A stretch of 64,000 bases of DNA, from contig JARGXX010000090.1 in NCBI GenBank assembly GCA_030374765.1, positions 248,001-312,000 on the forward strand, read 5' to 3'. The notes under the pieces were generated by a model. That model did not search any database. It had not been told where the DNA came from and worked only from the letters and a program-made list of their open reading frames with translations. Positions 42,015 to 53,118 of this stretch are shown here, in pieces. Positions within the stretch are counted from its first letter, which is position 1, and every line of letters begins with the position of its first letter. Source of the stretch: Agarophyton chilense. Its lineage: Eukaryota > Rhodophyta > Florideophyceae > Gracilariales > Gracilariaceae. A program made the position numbers and the translations under genes.

Positions 42015-43481
42015 TAAACACGACAAGGTGCTGCCGGTGAGCAGGCGTGGGGCTCGCGTTCGGCCCTAGCGGTGGCATGGGTAGCCGGCCACAAACTGAC
42101 CAAGCCTATGCGTCGTGGCGTCTGTACTCGTATTCGCACCTTTGGCTGTCGACACAGTTGAAGATCCTGTATTCTGGTGGTTTCATTCATGTAAATGCTT
42201 AAAATGAACGAACAAATCCATGTGTTGCCGTCGTCGCTACCGCGGTTCATAGTTGCAGTATCGTCTAATGCTTCATCCATTCACTCTCGAGCTGTTCCTT
42301 GTTGATTTAGGGTAACGTCGAGGTTTTCATCAATATGATCATTCAGAGTCGCTCGCTAAGGGTACTAAATCTACATCAGCTTCAGTCCATGTAGTCGATC
42401 TATGAACCCTTGTGGTTTTCAGAGCCGCATGTGTGATAACCTTAGAGAATTGGCCACTCTCACCCAGCCCATCCATGAGGCAACAGAAAGTAGTTTAGAG
42501 GGAGAAGGCATGATGCCACGAGCACATGTTCACAAGCGAAAAAAAAGTGCGCATGAGCAGAATGATGGCAAGTTTTTGGGAGAGCCGCTGGATGAGGTCT
42601 TCAATGAGCGACGTTTGGCCTCTGCATGGCAACTGTTTCATAATCAACGGTCCAGCAGTGTGCAACGAGCAAGGCACACGGACAGACTGTGCAGCAATTG
42701 GGAGCTGCCTGCAATGCTGGGCAGCTCATGTGCAAGAACAAGCGGCTGTTTCCTGTATCAGATGAACAAGGGCGCTTCTTTGACTACAATGGTGGCCAAG
42801 TTAAGATCAATCATAGGGTTTTCGCGATGAGCCACGTCGCGTGCGATCATTTCATCAGAGTGGATCTATGGTGTTGATGAGGACAGGGGGTGTGTAGCAC
42901 TGATCGCGGTAGAGCAGCGCTGTAGAGCAGGCGACTGAACAGGCACAAGAACGTTGGAAGTTGGTCCAAGGATGACTCCGGTTCTGGGGCCGCATGACGC
43001 GCAGCGGGAGCGTCGGGAAGCAGGAAAGAAAATGGAAAGCGCGGGTCTGTCAGAGCGTCAAACGTTCCAGTAGAAATCAGACCTTGAGCTCACTGACAAT
43101 GAGCGTTACGTACGTCGTTACGTACGTAGAACGGAGACAAGAAGGCACATGGCGCATCGCGGGAGCGGGCGACGAGCGTTGGAAAGTGGCCCTTCGTTGC
43201 TTTCCCACGTCCAAGTCGTGGTAAAGCAAAACACGTGTGAAAAGCATAGATAACTTTCTGTGGGTAGCGAAACGTGTGAGGAAGACGTTTTCGCTGAAGT
43301 ACTGTCTATTTCTACTGTAGAGTTTAGCAATTTATCTTCTCCGGTTGCTGCGGCGCATTTCGCTTGGGGTCTGGGGTGTGTACCGTTAAATTACCTGGAG
43401 TTGTCGCCCGGTTTCGAGGGAGAACATCGTAGTTCTCCCCAAAGTGAAGGAAATCTTTACTGTTGAGGCCCACCGCGCTCT
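42015..43481. other. stretch without a clear gene; two small repeats
   Basis: A 142-codon frame at 42402-42830 and others of similar size are not recognised and overlap in competing frames. GTTACGTACGT(C/A) is repeated in tandem at 43105-43128. GGGAGAAC-ATCGTA-GTTCTCCC at 43418-43439 is a perfect inverted repeat that could form a hairpin. Confidence 0.5.
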
Positions 43482-44034
43482 CTATTGTAGTAAGGTGAAA
43501 TTCACTGTTCCACCGCTCACTGTGTCAATCCGAGACACAAAGCGACGCTCAAGCTCATCCATAGCCGTGCCCACAGGACACAGTATTCCATCATTTGCAC
43601 GACAAGTGCCCAAGGAGCTGTTTTCGGACCACATCACTCGCTTCTCTGGTCTTTCAGCTTTCAATCCCAATAATTAAATGTTGCTCATTAACCCCTTCTC
43701 CACCTCTCAAGTTCTGATAGCTCTTGGGAGATGTCAAATCTCTGCGTCCAGGCTAAACCGCCACAGAAGAGTCGGCATGATAAGCTCCAAACAGTATTGT
43801 ATCCAAAGTCCCCCGTAACCCATGAGTGGTCATCCACAATTTGCATCCACTACCTAAAACATTCTGATCAATGCACTCTTTATTAGCCATTGTCGAGAAA
43901 CAATTTCTTGCCCAGATGTTGCCACTTGAAAAGAAGTGACGCATAAATTGCTTTGTAGTCAGTTGCTGGAAAACACCGCTCAGTATCTGGACTGATATCA
44001 TCCCAGATCCCGATTTAATCATCAAGATTTTCAA
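43482..44034 (-). pseudogene. tyrosine-recombinase fragment (Crypton- or DIRS-like)
   Basis: The minus strand reads a C-terminal tyrosine-recombinase domain. THGLRGTLDTILF at about 43815 gives the box II His-x-x-Arg. After a stop at 43755 the same frame reads RRDLTSPKSYQNLRG, in which the Tyr is the expected nucleophile. The last part, to 43482, is in another frame. The N-terminal domain and box I were not found. It differs from the recombinase of element F (HMLRYGGA), so it comes from a different element. Such enzymes insert Cryptons and related mobile DNA. Confidence 0.6.
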
Positions 44035-44395
44035 AAAATATTAATCACATCCCCATACACTTCATTCCACACATAAACCACAAGTGATTCAATTGATTTC
44101 TAGCCACACCTTTTTGTTTTAGAAAACCTTTGGTTGCTTCCAACGACACCCGCCAGATGTAATCGTCTTAGCTTGACTTTCGAACTGGCTACGAAAAAGA
44201 AAACAAAATGCGCTTGGCCGCATTGTCGTCAGCAACCCAATTTTAAATATCACACGTTTTTAGAATCCCGCTGGAGTGCCTTTCATTAGAGACGATGACT
44301 GATAAACACTTACCAATTCTTCTTTCGAGAGAACATTATGTTAAAAAGAGTGCATTTTTTCGTTGCAGCTAACGAGCGCGGTTGTTGAACATTTC
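44035..44395. other. short gap before element D
   Basis: No gene or repeat recognised. Confidence 0.5.
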
Positions 44396-44933
44396 TGTAA
44401 CCGCCCAGCAAGAATAGGGGGATGTCTCACGGTACCTGTCCTGTGGACCGGAGCAATCCCCCTGTCCCTGCACCTGGGGCTTCCACACCAACAATTGGTT
44501 GGTGTGGAACGGCCAGTTGGGGTGGTGGGAGTGGAAGCGAATCTCGAGATTGAGATCCGCTTCAAAGCCACCACCCCCACTCCAAATTCCTCCAGAGGCC
44601 TCACCACCCTTGATCATCTCTCCACACGGCGCGGCGACCGTCCGCCGCGCCGTCTCCTTCCCGCTTTCGGTTCTTGCTCGCGCCACTCCCCGCCGCCTTT
44701 AGCATCAACTTTTCCCCACTACGAGTGCAGCCCTGCAGTGGCTTGCTGGCGCTCGTAGGTGTTCTTCGGAGTGGTTGTATAGTTTGTTAGTGCTCCCTGG
44801 GCCTTAACTGGTTGGCCGTTTCCGCTGGCCTCTGTCGTTTTGTCTACGGTTGTAGACTGGTACCCCCTGGCATTTCTTTCTACTGGGTCTGTCACCACCC
44901 GCGCCATTAGCAGCCCAGAAAATGGCGTCCACA
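44396..44933 (+). repeat. element D 5' LTR (538 bp, internally deleted)
   Basis: The first ~260 bp and last ~245 bp align with the ends of the 3' LTR (50937-52360). The middle, corresponding to about 51210-52115 there and containing its TATA box, is missing. The Gag ATG at 44922 lies in the last 12 bases. Confidence 0.92.
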
Positions 44934-46964
44934 TGGTACCCCCAGCAGGGCTCCGTCCCGCGTGAGTCTGTTTCTTATTTTGATGGCTCCAACGTTGATA
45001 TCAAGAAGTTTCTGTTCTATTTTGAGAATGTTGCGGCAGCTGGCACTGATGGAGGTGAAAAGGCTGTCAAGCTGTTAGGCTACCTTGAGGGTGAAGCCTC
45101 CGATTTCTACTATGATAATTATGCTGTTGATGGTACGCTTTTGGAAAAAGCGAAAGATTATGGTCAAGTCAAGTGCGCTCTCATTGAGCGTTTCGGCTCT
45201 GTCGAAGAACCGGCGGAAAGAATCCGTCGGGCGGTTTCAGCACGTTTAGAGTATGCTGACCTCCTTGGGTCCTTGAAGAAGATGGACTCGCTCTTCGACC
45301 AGGAAAGCTTCAATCCCGAAGCGAAGTTCGGGTTGCTTCGAAACGCCGTAATGGAATATGCGGACCTGGCCCAGTTTGTTATTTTCCGAGGTGCAGATGA
45401 CTATCAAGCATTGAAGGCGTTAGTCAAAGATTTCGTTGGTGGAAAGAAAGCCCTAGGGTCCTATGGTGCTTTGAGCGCCCTGCCGGCAGCTAAGAAGGTC
45501 CTACAAAGGCCGAAGAAGAGTGAACTTCCCACATCGGCCCCAATTGAAGATAAAGTTGAGAAGCTTGCCGAACAGATGGCGGAGCTCCATCTGATGATGA
45601 AGAAAACCCAATCAGGTGGCGCACGCTCGGAGCCAGCAGGAGAAAGAGTGTGCACATTCTGTCAGCAACCGGGGCACTACGCGAATAGGTGTCCGACGAA
45701 TCCCCACCGAAACACGCGCTGCGGTTCGTGTGGAATGGTGGGACACTCTTCGGCAACCGGTTGGAAGAAACCGGTTGACGAAGCGTATAAGAGGGTTTCA
45801 TTCGCCCAGCCCAAATCAGAGTCCGCTCGTGAAGAGGCTCTGAAGAATAATCGTCCTGCAGAAAAGAATGAGACGAATCACGTTTCGGTTGTCGTCAATG
45901 ACTCCTCCGACGAAGAGGAACTGGTGGCAACGACGAAAAGTGATGCGCAGGGAGCTCCGCTCCCAAAGCAGTTAAAGACTGCGCCCCTCTCTGGTATTTC
46001 ACCGGCGATGTTTCCCGAAAGCCAAGTTACCAAAGCAGTGACACCAACTGGAAGAAGTACCCCACAAGCTTCCTCCAAAGCTCGAAAACCCTCTTCGAAG
46101 GCCACGAAAGCCAAGTCGAAGAAAGTCAAAATTCAGGAACATATCGCGAAGTACAATGCTTATGAGGAGCTGGAAAAGGCTCCTTCAGGATTAAGCTTTG
46201 GTCAGTTAGCTCGTGGAGACGCTGAGCAAGCAAAGAAAGACCTTCGTCGCATAATAGCTGGAAGCTTTTCCGGGCGAAGAATCAATTACGCCCACGCGCA
46301 GGCCTTGCTTCCGTCTTTGAAGGTTGTCAATGTCTCCGTGCATGGAACCAAGTCTCAGGCTTTGTTAGACTCAGGGGCCATACCCAATCTGATGTCCGTT
46401 GCGTTGTGTCACAGACTGTCTCTAGAGATGAGGCCTTCCAATAGAAGGATCGTGGTAGCAGACGGAACAAATTCGTTGGTTCGTGGTGGATTGAAGAATG
46501 TGCCGATTGAGTTCGGTTCTCTGCGAGTACTTTTGGACTTTTTGGTGGTAGAAAATCCACCCTTCCATTTGATTGTTGGATGCCCCACGTTAGAAGCGGT
46601 ACAAGCTTGTCTTGACCTTGGAACGCAGCAAGTATCGATGAAGTTCGATGACGAGGCCACGACTTTGCCGCTGGACTACCATCGGCCCGGAGTCGATTTG
46701 TTCGATGAACTGTCTTCCACAGATAGTGCCGACTTCACTTCCGATACTGATGCTTTGATCTCTGATAGCAGCACCGAGGAAGAAGAGAAACCCATTCACA
46801 ATAAGAAGAAGATTCTTAATACTTCAGCTTACGCGTTGGCGACCATTCAAGACAGCGGTTCCCCATCTTCTTGGAGCAGGAAAGATCTGAGTAGACTCCC
46901 AGACTATATGACGCAGCAGAAGCAATTACTTGCTGGCATGATTTGGCTACCGTGCGTTCCTTAG
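44922..46964 (+). CDS. gag: element D Gag with nucleocapsid and protease
   Basis: 680 codons. The capsid-like part (FDGSNVDIKKFLFYFENV, then VKLLGYLEGEASDFYYD) forms the particle shell. The nucleocapsid has one complete CCHC knuckle (CTFCQQPGHYANRC) and a second that ends in Gly instead of Cys (CGSCGMVGHSSATG). A Lys/Ser-rich linker follows. Then comes an aspartic protease with ALLDSGAIPNLMS at about 46356 and FHLIVGCPTLEA. The motif is DSG where elements A-C have DTG. The protease is therefore fused to Gag, not to Pol. The frame ends with a TAG at 46962; Pol follows in the -1 frame. Confidence 0.9.
   Translation: MASTWYPQQGSVPRESVSYFDGSNVDIKKFLFYFENVAAAGTDGGEKAVKLLGYLEGEASDFYYDNYAVDGTLLEKAKDYGQVKCALIERFGSVEEPAERIRRAVSARLEYADLLGSLKKMDSLFDQESFNPEAKFGLLRNAVMEYADLAQFVIFRGADDYQALKALVKDFVGGKKALGSYGALSALPAAKKVLQRPKKSELPTSAPIEDKVEKLAEQMAELHLMMKKTQSGGARSEPAGERVCTFCQQPGHYANRCPTNPHRNTRCGSCGMVGHSSATGWKKPVDEAYKRVSFAQPKSESAREEALKNNRPAEKNETNHVSVVVNDSSDEEELVATTKSDAQGAPLPKQLKTAPLSGISPAMFPESQVTKAVTPTGRSTPQASSKARKPSSKATKAKSKKVKIQEHIAKYNAYEELEKAPSGLSFGQLARGDAEQAKKDLRRIIAGSFSGRRINYAHAQALLPSLKVVNVSVHGTKSQALLDSGAIPNLMSVALCHRLSLEMRPSNRRIVVADGTNSLVRGGLKNVPIEFGSLRVLLDFLVVENPPFHLIVGCPTLEAVQACLDLGTQQVSMKFDDEATTLPLDYHRPGVDLFDELSSTDSADFTSDTDALISDSSTEEEEKPIHNKKKILNTSAYALATIQDSGSPSSWSRKDLSRLPDYMTQQKQLLAGMIWLPCVP
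44934..44950 (+). other. element D primer-binding site inside the Gag frame
   Basis: TGGTACCCCCAGCAGGG begins directly after the LTR, as expected for a site complementary to a tRNA ending in CCA. It is also translated, as codons 5-10 of the Gag ORF (WYPQQG). The tRNA was not identified. Confidence 0.8.
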
Positions 46965-46966
46965 AC

Positions 46967-49900
46967 ATGGCCGAGATTGAAAGTTTGTGTCCAACTTGGA
47001 CATTAGAAGACGAGCCCGCCTTGCCTTCTGTCGAGCTGGAGCAGATAGAACAGGCCGTCGCTGAGCAAGTACAAGTGCAAGAAGCCTTGGACGAGGAGAC
47101 GGACGATGAAAGTTCTGATGGTTCTCCTCTACCTGATCCTCATTTCATTCTTCCAGTAAGAAATGACGTTGTTCTTCTGCATCCCGAAGACATTGATGGA
47201 AACCCAGATAGCCTCATTTTCAGGGTCTATCGTCGTGACCCCGAATTGCTGCCAGGTGACCCGATACATGCCGAAACGAGAGACCTACCATATGGAAATA
47301 TGGGGGTCCTAGAGCTTGACGACCATGGAGAACAGATTGTTCGGTTTGAAGCCGGATGGCCTATCCCGGACATTGGAGATGACGACCTGTCTTACGCGCC
47401 ACCTGTAGCAACAGCTGAACGCCAGGGTGGTGTTGAGCTAGCCCTTGAAGGCCCGAACCCGTCATCGTTTCAGAGTTCTTCTACGGGCACTAGCGTTCAG
47501 CCAAGAGACACGGTAGGCCTCGTCTTGATGGACGAGGCCGACCAAGAGAGCGTTAGTGCCCATACCTCCCCTGAAGAAGTGCAGATGTCCGAGACCCCCC
47601 TCTATCGTGATCCCGTCCTTACTATCCCGATTAAGGATGAGGTTCAATTGCTGACAAAAGAGGTAGGAGAACCAATAGACGATTTTCTGGAGGTTCGTGT
47701 CCGGATTCGGTACCCTGTTCCCCTACCTGCTCATCCGCCTCACTTGGGAGCTCACAACCTTCCTTTTAATCGTACTGGAATGATTGAGGAAGATGATGAT
47801 GGTCATTATGTGATCTCATTTGAAGAAGAACTACCACCTGAAGAGAATACGAGTCAGCCCACACTCTCCGTGGGTGGAGAAGACGAGGATCCGAACAGAC
47901 CACCCGCAGAAACTGGCGAAAGATTGCATCAACAGAAGAAGGAAGATTCGGAAGCAGGAATTGGCCGAAGTGATACGAACCCCGACATAAATCGGGAAAA
48001 GTCCGCGAAAATATGTGTGGCTGGTTGCATGAGTCATGGTGACATTGTGTGCCCACAATCCGAAGATGAGTATTCATGGCAAATGCCCACGAAAATGAAA
48101 CGAGATGAGAACTCGACCGTCATCGAGAACTCTGCGCCAGATGCGAGTCAGGAAGAATTGATTGTTGAAAGACTTGTCCATTTGCCTAATGAGGTACAAG
48201 ACCGGATCCGTTCCATACTGGTGAGCCTCGATGTTGTAGCATGGTCTTTGTATGATCTCAGACCGACCAATGTTCCTGTCATGCACGAGTTCACAGTGAC
48301 ATGTGATGCCCCGCTTCATTCAAGAGTTAGGAGACTCCCGCCCAGATATGACCAAGTTGTTCGAGAGGAAGTGGACAAGATGCTAAAAGCCGGCATAATC
48401 AAGCCATGCACTTCCCCCTGGTTTTTTCCTGTGGTCATAGCTACCAAGAAGGATGGCAGACCAAGGTTTTGCATTGAATACAGACCGTTGAATAATGTGA
48501 TGAAAGCCGACCGCTGGCCTCTGCCGTACATGGAGCAGATATTCGACGATTTGGGAGGTTGTTCATTTTTCACCACCTTGGACCTTTTCTCCGGGTATTG
48601 GCAGATAAGGATGTCGCCCAAATGCAAGGAAATGACGACATTCATTTGCAGACAGGGAACGTTTCAATTTGAAGTCATGCCTTTTGGTCTGATGAACGCT
48701 CCGTCAACCTTCCAAAGAACCATGGACTCCATTCTCAGCAAGGTACCGTTCGCCGGCGTTTACATCGATGACGTAGTGATCTTCTCCAAGTCATTGGAAG
48801 AGCATGTCGAACATGTTGAATAAGTGTTGAGAATTGTAGCGTCACATGGATTGAAGCTAAAGATATCCAAGTGTCATTTCGCTCAGCCAAAGATAGAACT
48901 CCTGGGGCACGTAGTGGATGAGAACGGCGTGGCCGTTGACACAAAGAAAATTGAAGCTATTCAACAGGCCCCGATCCCTTCCAATACCACTGAACTCAGA
49001 AGCTTTTTAGGATTGGCTGGGTACTACAGACGATTCAACACCCACTTTGCCGACACGGCTGCTGTGCTTCACGCTTCAACAACTGGCAATCGCAAATTGA
49101 ATTTCACCGATGAGATGCTGGAAGCTTTCAATACCCTTAAGCAGAAACTCACCAGCCCACCTGTGTTAGCATTCCCGGACTTCAGGGTACCTTTTCGTGT
49201 TGAGACCGACGCCTCTTCCGTTGCATTGGGAGCGGTCCTCGCGCAGAAGAAATGGGATGGGATGTTTCATCCGATACAGTACGCCAGTAAGACGATGACG
49301 GCGGCAGAAAGAAGGTATGCAGTCTGTGAACAAGAAGCGCTTGCAGTTATCTTCGCATTGAAAAAGTTCAGGATGTATCTCCTTGGAACTCAGCCCTTTC
49401 AGTTGCTCACTGATCATCAAGCCCTCAGGTATGCATTCAAGAAGAAGGATGTTCATGGCCGACTGGCTAGGTGGTTGGTCTTTCTCGCTGAGTATGAGTT
49501 AGAGATTGTCTACAGGCCAGGAGCCAAGAACAGGGCAGCCGACTACTTGTCTAGATACTCCGTTGCCCAAAACACTGAAAAAGAAGAAAAAGATGTTGCC
49601 ACGACCATGACCGTCGAGACCGATACCACGTTTGAGGAGATTGAAGACTTCTACGCGGACATTGGTCGACATTTGAGTATGATGCCGATGAAGGAAAGTG
49701 ACCCTAAGATGGTAGCAGCCACGAAGAGAAGTAGCAAGAATTTCATGGTGTGGAACGGGTTGTTGTATCGAAGAACCGGTGCCGGTCTTCGATGGGTTCC
49801 ACCCGTGATTGAAAGGCTTAGGTTGCTGAAGACCTTTCACGATGACATAGGACATTGGGACTTGCGGACCACTCGTAGATTTATCCGTGAAAGATTCTGG

Positions 49901-50887
49901 TGGCCAAACGTCGTGTCCGATATCGTGGAATATGTCAAAAGCTGCAAAGCATGCCAGTTCATGGGACCCAATCCATCTTACCGCGCTGGTCAAAGAACTC
50001 CTCTTACGGATGTGTTCCACACCTTCTCCATCGACTTTGCTGGACCGTACCGTCCGACGAAGAGTGGCAACCGATTCCTGCTAATTGGAGTAGAACACTT
50101 GACTGGATGGCCTATAGCAGTAGCCTCCAGATACTCTACGGCAACGGAGGTCCTCAAATTCATTAGAAGGGGGATCGTGAGTTCGTTTGGATACCCGCGA
50201 ACTATCGTGTCAGACAATGCAACTTCGTTTCTAGCCAAGTCCGTTCAGGAATATTTGACCAAGAACGGCATTGAATTGAAGCCTGTGCTGGCTTACGCCC
50301 CGATGTCGAATGGGCGTGCAGAACGAATGGTTGAGACTATCAAGAAGGCCCTTGAGAAGATCGTACATGGAAATAATATGGAATGGGACGACGCACTCCC
50401 CGAGGTTCTGTTTGGATATAGAAGCCGACAACTGAGGGAAGGATTCTCACCCTTCCAACTGATGTATGGATGTCCTCCACGCATGCATCGCAGTGACCCT
50501 CGGGCATTAGTAAAGTTTCCTCATGAAGAACATCGAAGGATCGAAGTTCAGGCCGCTACAGTCGGTAGGGCGATGCGAGTAGCTCGCCAGCCGATTAGGA
50601 AAGATGACTCTCGCTACGGCCATAGGTTCTCAGTTGGAGATCTCGTCCTTGTGATGAAAGGAGAAGCACTCAATCCTTCTTTCAAATGGCCTGCTTATGT
50701 CACAAGGTTCTATGGGCCATACCGTGTCATTAAGGCGAATCATCCGCGTTATCAACTAGTGTCGTCAGGTAAGAGAGTGTCTCGAAAAGGAATTCATGCC
50801 CGAAGACTGAAGCTCTACAACAAACGACCACAACATTTAGAAGATCATGGCCAGGAACCAAAGAAGGCTCACACCACGACACACTAG
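46967..50887 (+). pseudogene. pol: element D Pol with one internal stop
   Basis: The Pol frame opens at 46895. Its first ATG (46967) is two bases after the Gag stop, so re-initiation or a -1 shift in the 70-base overlap could express it. An acidic ~400-residue N-terminal region contains a duplicated domain. RT motifs are FCIEYRPLNN, TTLDLFSGYWQ, PFGLMNAPSTFQ and YIDD at 48761-48772. The TAA at 48821 is the only break. RNase H (VETDASSVALGAVL, TDHQALRY) and integrase follow. The integrase has a zinc domain with CKACQ, a core with FSIDFAG, VSDNATSF and NGRAERM, and the GPY module YGPYRVIKAN. All catalytic residues are present, and the frame runs unbroken from 48824 to the end. Confidence 0.95.
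47134..47845 (+). repeat. duplicated ~79-residue domain in element D Pol
   Basis: Two units of 237 bp, 47134-47370 and 47609-47845, are related at protein level. Each begins DP(H/V)(F/L)(I/T)(L/I)P(V/I) followed by DVVLL or EVQLL, has a central LP(Y/F)..(M/T)G(V/M) turn, and ends with DDHGEQIVRFEAGWP or DDDGHYVISFEEELP. They sit in the acidic linker before RT. No known domain was recognised; beta-rich character suggests a binding module. Confidence 0.8.
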
Positions 50888-50923
50888 TCGTTTTTTTTCG
50901 GTCGCCCCGGCGAAGCGACCGCT

Positions 50924-50936
50924 GAGCAAGGGGGTT
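50924..50936 (+). other. element D polypurine tract
   Basis: GAGCAAGGGGGTT immediately precedes the 3' LTR, in the position of the plus-strand primer. Confidence 0.75.
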
Positions 50937-52360
50937 TGTAACCGCCCAGCAAGGACAGGGGGATGTCTCCCGGTACCTGTCCTGTGGACCGGAGCAATCC
51001 CCCTGTCCCTGCACCTGGGACTTCCACACCGATGATTGGTTTGTGTGGAACGGCCAGCTGGGATGGTGGAAGTGGAAGCGAATCTCGAGATTGAGATTCG
51101 CTTCAAAACACACCACCCCGCTCCAAAACCGGCCAGGCGCCCTTACCGGTCTCCATCACCCAAGACGGCGCCGCGACCGTCCGCGGCGCCATCTCCGTCC
51201 TCCTCCGCTTGCCCCTTCTTCCTCGGCCATCGCCGCCCCCCAGCACCGTCTGGCTCCCCACTGTCGTCGCAACTTTCGGCCGCCCTTGCGCCCGCATCAC
51301 CAACCTGCCACTCTTCGTCAAGCGCCCCATCGTCGCTCTGCCGTCGCAGCGCGCATGAACCCTCTCCCTTGTCTGCAACCCAACAGCCTCTTCCGCCTTT
51401 TTGTTGTCCGCCTCCATGGCCTCCGCCTTCGCGGCCTTCGCCTCCACCGCCTCCGTCCCTCTCACAGTGTCGCCTGCCCAACAGCGCTGTGTCGCCCAAA
51501 CAGGCTGCGTCGCCGCAACGCACTGCGTCGACTTCGACCGCGTTGTCAGGTTGAGGGTGTCCAGCCATAGCGTCGTCCACGACCAGTTGGAACTGGTCTA
51601 CGACCGCTTCCACGGACGCATGGGTGACGCTCTGGTCCACTTCACTGTCCAATTCTTCGGCTTCAAGTTCCAACACCGGCGCGTATACCGGCTCGCGGCT
51701 GGATGAGTCGGTATCGTCGTCAGGTCATCTCTCAAATCAAGGTTGTAGGATTCATGTTTGGATGAAACAGTGGAACTGGTGATAACAGATTCCAACCACG
51801 TATTGTATTGACGTCATCAGAATAGACAGAGCCTTTCCTAGGGAGGTCTACTAGAAGACGTCCCAAATTCAAGGCTACGGGTGTAGCTTTTGGGCTTCGT
51901 CTTATGCATGAGTGGAGTTTATGCAATATTCTGATCGTCTATATAAACCCCCGAGACGAGCGCTTCGGCGCCAACTCTGCGGGGAGAGACCACTTTTCCC
52001 CAGGGAGCTCCTTGGGCACCCTCACTTCTCTCAGCCCTGTCCGGGCCTCTTTTGCCATCAACCGTTTCTCTCTCTGCCCTGCTTCCTCCTTTCACTTTTC
52101 TTGGCGGCTTGGTCTCCCGCCGTCTTTAGCATCAACCTTTCCCTACTACGAGTGCAGCCCTGCAGTGGCTTACTGGCGCTCGTAGGTGTTCTTTGGAGTG
52201 GTTGTATCGATTGTTAGTGCTCCCTGGGCCTTTACTGGTTGGCCGTTTCCGCCGGCCTCGGTCGTTTTGTCTACGGTTGTAGACTGGTACCCCCTGGCAT
52301 TTCGTTCTACTGGGTCTGTCACCACCCGCGCCATTAACAGCCCAGAAAATGGCGTCTACA
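50937..52360 (+). repeat. element D 3' LTR (1424 bp, full length)
   Basis: Begins TGTAACCGCCCAGC and ends GGCGTCTACA. It keeps about 900 bp that are absent from the 5' LTR, including a GC- and CCG-rich stretch (51180-51480) and a TATA box. Reading frames inside it, on either strand, are low-complexity and not considered genes. Confidence 0.92.
51940..51947 (+). promoter_or_regulatory. TATA box of the element D LTR promoter
   Basis: TATATAAA, followed after about 25 bases by a GC-rich start region (GCTTCGGCGCCAACTC), fits an RNA polymerase II promoter at a U3/R boundary. It is present only in the 3' LTR. Confidence 0.65.
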
Positions 52361-53118
52361 ATCCGTCCGCACTCGCCACGTTGCACGCCTCCTGTTGTCA
52401 TGTGGCCCAACCCCCTCTCCCGCTGCGATCGACTAACACATACACAAGATTAACTAATTGCTTGTGAGCAGTGCGATAAAAATCAATACACTAATTTAAT
52501 GTTTCTGAATGTGTGTAATGCTGATAAGAGACCATTTGAAAGCACATCTTGCGTAAACATCAAACTATGTTGGCCAAGCAACAAAGGTCTTAATTTAGTC
52601 GCTACTTCAATTTTTGGAACCAGTAATTTCTATCTAATGCAAATATTTCAAGCAGTCAACATATTGGAAATTGTTGCAAAATAAACAATTCAGACGGTAG
52701 CTGCAGTTATGTTTTCTTGTGCAACGCAGACTCTTCGTACCCGAATTTTCTCTTTACTTTTGCAGGGACCGCTAAACATTTATTATTAAGCCGTTTCCAA
52801 TTTCCTAGCAATAACCCGATCGATAAATCTCAGTAGACATACTGTGCAATTTGTAGACTTTTGCGTTCCTCTGTTTCTGTAGCCTAAACTGGATGCATCA
52901 CTGTGGACTGTTGGGGTGCTGTGCTTGCCACTTCTATATTAGAGATGACTTTGCACCGCGTTGAAGAGAACTGGGCTATGCGCTGTGTTTCAATCGCAAC
53001 TTTGGGAAAGGACCTGGCTTAAACGACGGGAGGACAACTGCTATTTATAGTCGAAGCAGTACTACATTAAAGATCTGTGGTACGGTAAGATCATATCTGC
53101 GATTTTAATGCTACCAGT

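Larger units (their letters stand above)
44396..52360 (+). mobile_element. element D: well-preserved Ty3/gypsy retrotransposon
   Basis: Both LTRs begin TGTAACCGCCCAGCAAG and end GGCGTC(C/T)ACA. Gag-protease is intact, and Pol is intact apart from one TAA. The RT motifs (FCIEYRPLNN, TTLDLFSGYWQ, YIDD) and lack of a chromodomain put it in a different lineage from A, B and C. The LTRs differ in length (538 and 1424 bp), and the flanking bases ATTTC and ATCCG do not form a target duplication. The element may therefore be a recombinant between copies. Confidence 0.95.

Noticed and set aside
42402-42877. overlapping ORFs around 42.4-42.9 kb as a gene
   Set aside because: Three frames compete and no motif is shared with known families.
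51143-51676. 177-codon minus-strand and 172-codon plus-strand ORFs inside the element D 3' LTR
   Set aside because: Low-complexity GC-rich frames on both strands inside an LTR, absent from the 5' LTR; composition explains the lack of stops.
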